The notes under the pieces were generated by a model that had not been told where the DNA came from, ran no database searches, and saw only the letters and a program-made list of their open reading frames with translations. From positions 1 to 9,788 of the forward strand of contig JAFAVL010000287.1 of NCBI GenBank assembly GCA_019242465.1: DNA of 9,788 nt, given 5' to 3'. Made by a program: the position numbers and the translations under genes. Each line of letters opens with the position of its first letter. The stretch's first letter is position 1. This stretch comes from Chroococcidiopsidaceae cyanobacterium CP_BM_RX_35. Its GTDB lineage: Bacteria; Cyanobacteriota; Cyanobacteriia; Cyanobacteriales; Chroococcidiopsidaceae. Below, piece after piece: positions 4,238 through 9,788 of the stretch.

Positions 4238-7093
4238 ATGACGCATGAATTCGACGACTGGCGCAGAGTTCACGTCCATCGTGATCGCGAGGGTGTAGCT
4301 CGCGATTTGGTGTATGCAGACGAGCCCTACATCAGCAGGGCCCGAATGCCGCAACTTGCAGCAAACGAATATTTGGAGAAGTTTGGCTCGATACTCGGCA
4401 TTACGCACGAGCAGCTCCGTCATCTCGGTCTGTCGCCCGAGAAGGAACCTATTGACGCGCCGGTGGAATATCGCTTTCTCGATGAGAAGGTGCAGTTCGA
4501 CACTATAACGCTGGTGTTCAGCCAGACCTATCTCGGTCTGCCGATCCGTGAAGCCGGAATTGCGCTCCACATGCGTCGCGAGCCATTGCAGATCATCAGC
4601 GCGCAATCCACACTACATCCACATGTGTATCTGACACAGCCTAGTGAACAGGCAATCACCCGGCTGCAGAACCTCGATAGCGTGACGCTGGTGCAGCGAC
4701 TAGGGCTCAACCAGGAGCATCATGGCTTCCACGTATCGTCGATGCACATTAAGAGTCTACGACTAATCATCTATCGATACGAATCCGGTAAGCGCGCACC
4801 GCTACCTGAAGAACCAACCTCCTTACACGATTATAGCGGTTTCGCGCTACCACTGCCGCCAATACCGGAAGAGATCGAGGATGGTCGCCACTACGTCTGT
4901 GCAGAAGTCATATTCGTCCTTGGCACTTCACTGATCCCTGACTTGCATTGGATCGCTATCATTGAGGCCGAGAGGCTGGCGGTACTCTTCGTCCGACCAC
5001 TAATCGATAACGTTGATGCGCTAGTGTTCGAGCATGACCCCATAACCGACAACGGTGGTCCCCTTCCTAGCGCAAGTAATGCCCAGCTCAACTTGGTACG
5101 GACAGCCGTACTACTGCCTGGGCTCGCGCCTCCCGCTGGCGGCACCTATACGCTCACGGGCGATCTCGTGCAGTTGCAAGACACGGAGACCCCGGCGGTG
5201 GCTCCGCCGAACGAACCAGTTGGCACGGATTTCAATTTTGACGTGCGGACTGATAATTTTGCTGCAGTAAATGCCTACTACCATTGCGACCGATTTTTTC
5301 GCCTAGTCGAAGACCTCGGCTTCGATATCCCAACCTATTTCGGAGGCACACTGTTCCCTTCGAGTGTCGATCATCGCGGTTCGATCACCAACCCCGGTGG
5401 ACTAGAGATCAATGCGCACTGCCTTGGCAACGGTGCATTTGGTATCTTGCGCACCACTTTCATGCTAGCGGATCTCGGCAACACTACGAACCCAATCGGT
5501 CTAGCCTGTGACTGGCGGGTAGTGCTTCACGAGCTTGGTGGTCATGGGGTGCTGTACAACCATGTTAACGGACCGAATTTTGGCTTTGCGCACAGCGCTG
5601 GCGACAGTTTTGGAGCCGTACTCAGCGATCCAGAAACCCAGGCATCGGATCGGTTCTTGACCTTCCCCTGGGTCGGCGGCGTCATCAATCGCCGTCACGA
5701 TCGACCGGTTGCAGGCGGCTGGGCTTGGGGTGGCGTGAATGATACCGGCGGCTACAATTCAGAACAGATCCTTTGTACCACCCATTTTCGTATATATCGC
5801 GCAATCGGTGGTGATTCCACTGAGGTGCCGATGCGCCATTTCGCCGCCCGGCATCTACCATACATTATCCTACGCGCAATCGGCACCCTGACACCAGCAA
5901 CCAATCCTTCCAACGCGCTCGGCTTTGCTACCGCAGAGATGAGCGCTGCTATGGGCAACTGGGTGAGTGAGGGCGAACTTGGCGGATACTACTGGAAGGT
6001 GATCCGTTGGGCCTACGAGAAGCAGGGCTTGTTTCAGCCATTCGGTGCACCTGTACCGGTGACTACAGTGGGTGCACCACCACCAATCGACGTGTTTATC
6101 GATGATGGAAGACAGGGCGAATACCAATACGGTCCAGTCGACCAGTTTCCTTGGCTACAGCGTTTCTGGGAGACGACCGAGATTTGGAACCGACTGGCAC
6201 CAGATGGACAACCAGAGCACCAAACGCCGCAGGTTGGTCGAACCAACTATGCCTATCTCCATGTCCGTAATCGTGGTACCCAACATGCGAACGGAGTACG
6301 CGTGCACGGCTATCACTGCCGTCCCTCAGTCGGTCTAGTGTGGCCTGACGACTGGCAACCGATGATAACCAACTCACAAACTGTGAGTAGTGGTATTCCG
6401 CCCGGAGGAAAAGTTCTGGTCGGACCATTCGAGTGGCGACCGCAGTATCGCGGACATGAATGCATGTTCATGAGTGTGAGCGCCACCGGCGACCGTGCCA
6501 ACAACGACCCACTCTCGGCTATGCCTTGTGCTGCCGGACCGGCACCTTTGTGGCAGATGGTGCCTTGCGATAATAATCTTGGACTTCGCGCCGTAATTCC
6601 AGTGCCCGGTGGTGGACACCGCTGGGGATTGGTGCGTGCTTTCCTGAAGCGCCGGTTCTGGGTGAGTAATCCTCTGCCGCGTACGGCCAAGATGGAGGTC
6701 CGACCAGTACTACCCAGTTTTTTACTGACTCGCGGCTGGGCGATGGTGTTTGACAATCCCGGTGGGAGTTCGTTCTCACTCGGTCCGCGGGATACGCGGG
6801 TAGTCCGACCTCGCTTGATCAGTGGTCAAAGTTTCACCGCCACAGAAATCGTTGCCGCTGGCACAGTGGCGATCATGATTGTTGTGCTGGCGGACGGTCT
6901 AGTGGTAGGTGGATTGACCTTTATACTCGATCCTAATCTGCACCATCCGCCCCGCGAGGAGGAAGAGCACGAGGAGGAAGAGCGCGATCACCATGTTCAC
7001 CATGATTATCACGAGAGACAAGACCATCACCACCACAAGGAACGGGACGGTGGTCGGTCGCGCCGTATCCGGCTGGAGATCGACCTCGACTGA
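4238..7093 (+). CDS. 951-residue putative zinc metallopeptidase with HExxxH motif and Glu/His-rich tail
   Basis: This is a long multidomain protein without a signal peptide or obvious membrane segment. Residues about 42-130 resemble the FTP propeptide region of fungalysin/thermolysin proteases (FSQTYLGLPIREAGIALHM at 94-112, then IISAQSTLHP). The core, about 330-610, carries H431-E-L-G-G-H436 with H442 six residues later, then AHSAGDSFGAVLSD (451-464). H436 to D456 is 20 residues, the same distance as from the second histidine to the third zinc ligand (Glu166) in thermolysin, but here the residue is Asp and the helix motif has one extra glycine. H436-x5-H442 also has metzincin-like spacing. 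The third ligand is therefore uncertain, and the enzyme could be altered or inactive. Other conserved-looking parts are GGWAWGGVNDTGGYNSEQ (493-510) and RAIGTLTPATNPSNA (546-560). Residues about 668-760 look like a CARDB/Ig-like beta domain (LHVRNRGTQHANGVRV). The last 50 residues are mostly Glu, His, Asp and Arg, probably disordered and metal-binding. Protease function is inferred, and the substrate is unknown. Confidence 0.75.
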   Translation: MTHEFDDWRRVHVHRDREGVARDLVYADEPYISRARMPQLAANEYLEKFGSILGITHEQLRHLGLSPEKEPIDAPVEYRFLDEKVQFDTITLVFSQTYLGLPIREAGIALHMRREPLQIISAQSTLHPHVYLTQPSEQAITRLQNLDSVTLVQRLGLNQEHHGFHVSSMHIKSLRLIIYRYESGKRAPLPEEPTSLHDYSGFALPLPPIPEEIEDGRHYVCAEVIFVLGTSLIPDLHWIAIIEAERLAVLFVRPLIDNVDALVFEHDPITDNGGPLPSASNAQLNLVRTAVLLPGLAPPAGGTYTLTGDLVQLQDTETPAVAPPNEPVGTDFNFDVRTDNFAAVNAYYHCDRFFRLVEDLGFDIPTYFGGTLFPSSVDHRGSITNPGGLEINAHCLGNGAFGILRTTFMLADLGNTTNPIGLACDWRVVLHELGGHGVLYNHVNGPNFGFAHSAGDSFGAVLSDPETQASDRFLTFPWVGGVINRRHDRPVAGGWAWGGVNDTGGYNSEQILCTTHFRIYRAIGGDSTEVPMRHFAARHLPYIILRAIGTLTPATNPSNALGFATAEMSAAMGNWVSEGELGGYYWKVIRWAYEKQGLFQPFGAPVPVTTVGAPPPIDVFIDDGRQGEYQYGPVDQFPWLQRFWETTEIWNRLAPDGQPEHQTPQVGRTNYAYLHVRNRGTQHANGVRVHGYHCRPSVGLVWPDDWQPMITNSQTVSSGIPPGGKVLVGPFEWRPQYRGHECMFMSVSATGDRANNDPLSAMPCAAGPAPLWQMVPCDNNLGLRAVIPVPGGGHRWGLVRAFLKRRFWVSNPLPRTAKMEVRPVLPSFLLTRGWAMVFDNPGGSSFSLGPRDTRVVRPRLISGQSFTATEIVAAGTVAIMIVVLADGLVVGGLTFILDPNLHHPPREEEEHEEEERDHHVHHDYHERQDHHHHKERDGGRSRRIRLEIDLD
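6956..6985 (+). repeat. Tandem 15-base duplication in the Glu/His-rich tail
   Basis: Two adjacent 15-base units (GAGGAGGAAGAGCAC and GAGGAGGAAGAGCGC) differ at one base and encode EEEEH then EEEER, residues 907-916. The unit is a multiple of three, so the frame is kept. This points to growth of the acidic tail by slippage or local duplication. Confidence 0.8.
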
Positions 7094-7132
7094 TCTTCAA
7101 TGTCGAGAGAGAGACTCAGTAGATCGACAAAT

Positions 7133-7843
7133 TTAGAACGTGAGTGGGTTCTGTTGTTCTCTATAATGAGAGGATGTAGGATATAAAATCCGGTTGAAAG
7201 GCGATCGCCACTTCTGTATTAAGGAAAGCTCCAGTTGCTGTCTGGCTCGGGTGTTAGCCGGAGCACCCCACCAGAACGCCATGTTGATAGCAGTCTTGAG
7301 CCCATTCTGATAGTGCAGGCTTTGGTAGTTATCCAGGTAATGCTTGCAGTCATGCCGACCTTTCCAGCGCTGGTTGCTCCGGCACGTTTCACCTGTATAT
7401 AGGATTAGCTGGGCAGTAGTGTCCAGCACAAATTATAGGCAATTGTCCCCTTTTCCATCAGATGGAAGGCGGAAGAACGAGAAGCTATGCAGGGGTAGGT
7501 CAAGAGGGTCTATCGTTTCTGGATCGGTGGTAGGGCTAGCCAAATTAAATAGCGTCCCTTGCGCTACGGGCCGACTGATCCTCTGCATCTGCTGGTGCTT
7601 GATTATTTGGCCTTTCCACCGTTGCAGAAAGTCACTATCCATCTGTAACGAAATGCTTCGGCGAGCACCAGGTGCCGTCAAGCTTTTAATTTCTCCAGTG
7701 GTAAATAATTTAAGTTGCTGGTCGCTGTCCAAGTCTAAGCCCCTGATGACGTTGATTTGATAGTAACGGTTGCCCAAGTGTCAATCAAGTGTAGCGATCG
7801 CTGCTTCCTCTTCATTAATGATGTTTTGTATCGCGGAAAACAC
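7133..7843 (-). pseudogene. GIY-YIG nuclease-family gene broken by two in-frame stops, 3' end altered
   Basis: One reading frame runs on the minus strand from a GTG at 7843 to a stop at 7133. It is interrupted by TGA at 7781-7783 and TAA at 7433-7435. The TAA falls where the tyrosine of the GIY motif belongs: ...DNCL-stop-FVLDTTAQLILYTGETC, compared with GIYFVLD...YxGET in the family. Further family features are SNQRWKGRHDCKHYL, GLKTAINMAFWW, RQQLELSLIQKWRSPFN and catalytic-type Arg, His and Glu residues. After SPFN the tail no longer resembles what I expect (an N-K-E-N-W-like end), which suggests a junction near 7190. The stretch before the first stop, F-S-A-I-Q-N-I-I-N-E-E-E-A-A-I, reads as a natural N-terminus. 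GIY-YIG proteins nick or cut DNA and act in repair, mobility or restriction. Divergence from umuDC over a LexA box suggests SOS control of the ancestor. A 98-codon piece from GTG 7429 could still be made but lacks GIY. Reading the TGA as inactivating is less certain than the TAA. Confidence 0.8.
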
Positions 7844-7849
7844 TAGATT

Positions 7850-7863
7850 AGTACAAATGTACG
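7850..7863 (+). promoter_or_regulatory. LexA (SOS) box upstream of umuDC
   Basis: AGTACAAATGTACG fits every position of the cyanobacterial LexA consensus RGTACNNNDGTWCB, recalled from published work on Anabaena LexA. It lies 36 bases before the umuD start, in a place where a bound repressor would block transcription. It is embedded in a longer palindrome: AGATTAG (7845-7851) and CTAATCT (7864-7870) are perfect inverted copies. It also lies immediately upstream of the likely GTG start of the divergent GIY-YIG gene, so one operator could serve both directions. Confidence 0.8.
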
Positions 7864-7899
7864 CTAATCTGCTGTCAAGATAGTTTCGATAGTTAAATT

Positions 7900-8382
7900 A
7901 TGAATGTGAGGCACATTAGCAGCCTTGCAAACTGCCTTGAGGCAAGTGGCGAACTCCATGTCATTGCCATCTATCACCCAAATTGGGGCACTTTCTACCC
8001 CCTCACCTTATTTCTCATGCCAGTCTCAGCAGGGTTCCCCTCTCCGGCTGAAGACTACATTGAAGGCAAATTAGACCTCAACCAATATCTCGTTCAACAC
8101 CCAGCCGCTACCTTCTTTGTCCGTGTCAGTGGCGATTCCATGACTGGAGCTGGAGTTCATTCGGGCGATTTACTCATCGTTGATCGGGCGATTGAACCCA
8201 CAGATGGCAGTATTGTCATTGCTGTTGTTAACGGTGAGCTAACAGTTAAACGACTGCACAAACAGGGAGACCATCTTTGGTTGCGTGCGGAGAACGAGCA
8301 TTACCAACCCCTAGAAATTAATGAATCTACGGAGTTTCAGATCTGGGGGGTGGTGACCAGTGCAATCCATTTGCTGAGGTGA
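7900..8382 (+). CDS. umuD: UmuD: self-cleaving SOS mutagenesis protein (LexA/S24 peptidase fold)
   Basis: UmuD is cut by itself on RecA filaments to give UmuD', the partner of the UmuC polymerase (DNA polymerase V). The sequence shows the cleavage site A44-G45 in MPVSAGFPSPAEDYIEG, the nucleophile Ser80 in VSGDSMTGAG, and the general-base Lys117 in VNGELTVKRL. GDLLIVDRAIEP (89-100) and IWGVVTSAIHLLR at the end are also typical. At 160 residues it is about 20 longer than E. coli UmuD, all of it before the cleavage site. The N-terminal part, about 1-35, is not recognisable. The start is the first ATG; a GTG two codons in is the only close alternative and neither has a Shine-Dalgarno sequence. 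It is controlled by the LexA box just upstream and translationally coupled to umuC through a four-base overlap. All catalytic residues are present, so it is probably functional. Confidence 0.93.
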   Translation: MNVRHISSLANCLEASGELHVIAIYHPNWGTFYPLTLFLMPVSAGFPSPAEDYIEGKLDLNQYLVQHPAATFFVRVSGDSMTGAGVHSGDLLIVDRAIEPTDGSIVIAVVNGELTVKRLHKQGDHLWLRAENEHYQPLEINESTEFQIWGVVTSAIHLLR

Positions 8383-9656
8383 GGAACTCTTACATAGCAC
8401 TGGTAGATTGCAACTCCTTCTATTGCAGTTGTGAGTCAGTGTTTGAGCCGCGACTGTGGACGACCCCCCTGATTGTCCTCTCAAATAATGATGGAACAGT
8501 TGTTGCAGTCAACGACCCAGGCAAGGCGATCGGACTGGAAAAAGGTAGACCATTCTTTCAAATTCGTCACTTAACACAAGAAGCTAATCTAGCAGTCCGC
8601 AGCTCGAATTTTGCCCTCTATGGAGATATGAGTTACCGCGTCATGCAAACCTTGCGGCAATTCACTCCCGTATTAGAGGTGTACAGCATTGACGAAGCTT
8701 TTCTGTCATTAAGCCACGTCCCCTCACAGTCGAGAACTGATTATGCCCATCATATTCGCGCCACTGTTCAGCAACATACGGGCATAATTGTCAGTATCGG
8801 TGTGGCAGAGACAAAGACACTTGCTAAGGTAGTAAATCGGTTTGCCAAAAAGGTATCAGAACTGAACGGGGTCTTGGATATCACCGAACAGAGCGCTCTT
8901 CAAAAAGAACTGCTCTGTGCTCTCCCCGTACAAGATACTTGGGGCATCGGTCATCGCTGGGGGCAGATGCTGGTCGAGCAGGGCATCGATACAGCTCTCA
9001 AATTGCGTGAGCTGCCAGATGGGTTGGTCAGGAAGTACATGGGTGTAGTGGGGCTGCGTACCGTCTTTGAGTTGCGGGGACAGAGCTGCCTGTTGTTGCA
9101 GTTGCAGCGCCGACAGCGCAAGTCGTTAATGGTATCGAGGAGCTTTGGCAGGTCAGTATGGGAGGTGAGCGAACTGAAAGAGGCTGTTGCTACCTTTGCT
9201 GCCAGGGCTGCTTGGAAGCTCCGGGGCGAACATCTAGCTGCCGGAGCCGTGACCGTGTTTGTGAGTTCCAGCCGGTTCAAAGACAATTATTATTCCAACT
9301 CAACCACCAGTCGCTTAATGACTGCTAGCAACCACACGCCGACTCTACTCAAATATGCTTCAATGCTGACCGAGAAGCTCTGGCGGGATGATATTGAGTT
9401 TGCCAAGGCAGGGGTGATATTCACTAGGCTTACCGATGAAAATGTCATTCAGTTGAGTTTGTTCGACGAGCGAACTTGTGAAGACGAGCGAGCTACAAGA
9501 CTGATACACGCTCTTGACGAGTTGAATCTCCGATACGGGAGAGATGCTGTGCGCTACGCTGCTATGGGCACTACTCAGCGCTGGCAGACTCGGGCTAAGT
9601 ACCGTTCGCCCAGGTGGACAACACGATGGGATGAAATACCTATTGTCAAGTGCTAA
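8379..9656 (+). CDS. umuC: UmuC: Y-family error-prone DNA polymerase V catalytic subunit
   Basis: UmuC copies damaged DNA with low fidelity after SOS induction, together with two UmuD' subunits and RecA. At 425 residues it has normal length. The palm carries the metal-binding acids D10 (ALVDCNSFY) and D105-E106 (VYSIDEAFL). SIGVAETKTLAKVVNRFAKK (139-158) and the helix-hairpin-helix stretch WGIGHRWGQMLVEQGI (188-203) follow, then the little-finger region (about 248-355). QLSLF (358-362) is a standard beta-clamp-binding motif. Finger residues usually reading A-R-x-x-E-A-K here read AVNDPGK (43-49): the lysine is kept, but the arginine is valine and the E-A pair is P-G, which is unusual. The GTG start overlaps the umuD stop in GTGA, a normal sign of translational coupling. 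No frameshift or stop is seen, so the operon appears intact. Confidence 0.95.
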   Translation: MRNSYIALVDCNSFYCSCESVFEPRLWTTPLIVLSNNDGTVVAVNDPGKAIGLEKGRPFFQIRHLTQEANLAVRSSNFALYGDMSYRVMQTLRQFTPVLEVYSIDEAFLSLSHVPSQSRTDYAHHIRATVQQHTGIIVSIGVAETKTLAKVVNRFAKKVSELNGVLDITEQSALQKELLCALPVQDTWGIGHRWGQMLVEQGIDTALKLRELPDGLVRKYMGVVGLRTVFELRGQSCLLLQLQRRQRKSLMVSRSFGRSVWEVSELKEAVATFAARAAWKLRGEHLAAGAVTVFVSSSRFKDNYYSNSTTSRLMTASNHTPTLLKYASMLTEKLWRDDIEFAKAGVIFTRLTDENVIQLSLFDERTCEDERATRLIHALDELNLRYGRDAVRYAAMGTTQRWQTRAKYRSPRWTTRWDEIPIVKC

Positions 9657-9725
9657 CGGCTCTCCCGAACCTCATCGTTAACATGAATAAGGGGGGTTAA
9701 CACTGCAAATATTTGATATGGATAA

Positions 9726-9760
9726 AGGTCCACTATTAAGGGGAAGAGGTCCAGTGGTAA
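9726..9760 (+). repeat. Short imperfect direct repeat downstream of umuC
   Basis: AGGTCCACTATTAA (9726-9739) and AGGTCCAGTGGTAA (9747-9760) agree at 11 of 14 positions with a 21-base period. Two GTTAAC sites (9677, 9696) lie just before. No gene is visible in the last 132 bases and no terminator hairpin is obvious after umuC. Two copies are too few to claim an iteron or a binding-site array. Confidence 0.3.
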
Positions 9761-9788
9761 ACATCCACGGACTGACTTTTGCTAGTTG

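Noticed and set aside
6313..6756. 147-codon open frame on the minus strand inside the 951-residue gene
   Set aside because: It lies wholly inside a well-supported gene, has no ribosome-binding site, and its product (many Arg, Pro, Ser, no motif) looks like a shadow of the GC-rich coding strand.
3827..7093. Toxin or contractile-injection-system cargo interpretation of the two-gene operon
   Set aside because: A signal-less metallopeptidase-like protein with a small partner would fit such a role, but no injection-system, immunity or secretion gene is present in the window, so it stays speculation.
7097..7130. Terminator after the 951-residue gene (TGTCGA ... TCGACA)
   Set aside because: The arms are only six bases with a long loop, and no T-run follows, so it is not convincing.

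Overview
The window looks like a stretch of cyanobacterial chromosome or large plasmid. Five copies of the octamer GCGATCGC, the HIP1 repeat abundant in many cyanobacterial genomes, occur at 82, 1119, 2758, 7201 and 7794. There is a small cyanobacterial-style S-layer-homology protein, and a umuDC pair lies behind a site matching the published cyanobacterial LexA consensus. The species cannot be named from this.

Layout. The left third (1-2946) holds ordinary genes mixed with debris: the 3' end of a Mut7-C type ribonuclease-like gene (+), a cyclase/formamidase-family enzyme (-), a scrap of an IS6-family transposase (-), a twice-frameshifted cupin gene (+), a putative 2-oxoglutarate/Fe(II) oxygenase with an uncertain start (+), and a short exported SLH protein (-). 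The stretch 2947-3826 has no convincing intact gene. It contains a possible nonsense-interrupted small gene (-), the C-terminal end of an IS5-type transposase (+) and an AT-rich leader with a five-codon mini-ORF behind a strong ribosome-binding site.

The centre (3827-7093) is a compact two-gene operon that is visibly richer in G+C than its flanks. It lies inside a run of about 4.4 kb (2766-7200) with no HIP1 octamer, so it reads as acquired DNA. Its first gene encodes a 131-residue protein of unknown function. Its second encodes a 951-residue multidomain protein with an N-terminal region like the fungalysin/thermolysin propeptide, a metallopeptidase-like core with the non-canonical motif HELGGH (HExxxH, one residue longer than HExxH), an Ig/CARDB-like region, and a very unusual Glu/His-rich C-terminal tail. 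I cannot place it in a named family, and this pair is the best candidate here for something undescribed.

The right third (7133-9656) is an SOS locus. A GIY-YIG nuclease-family gene (-), broken by stop codons, diverges from umuD-umuC (+), and a LexA box inside a longer palindrome lies in the short divergent region. UmuD keeps its self-cleavage site and Ser/Lys dyad. UmuC keeps its polymerase acidic residues and a C-terminal beta-clamp-binding motif, and the two genes overlap by four bases, so a functional error-prone polymerase is likely. Overall, an intact foreign operon and an intact SOS operon sit among at least four decayed genes, as expected of a recombination-prone accessory region.
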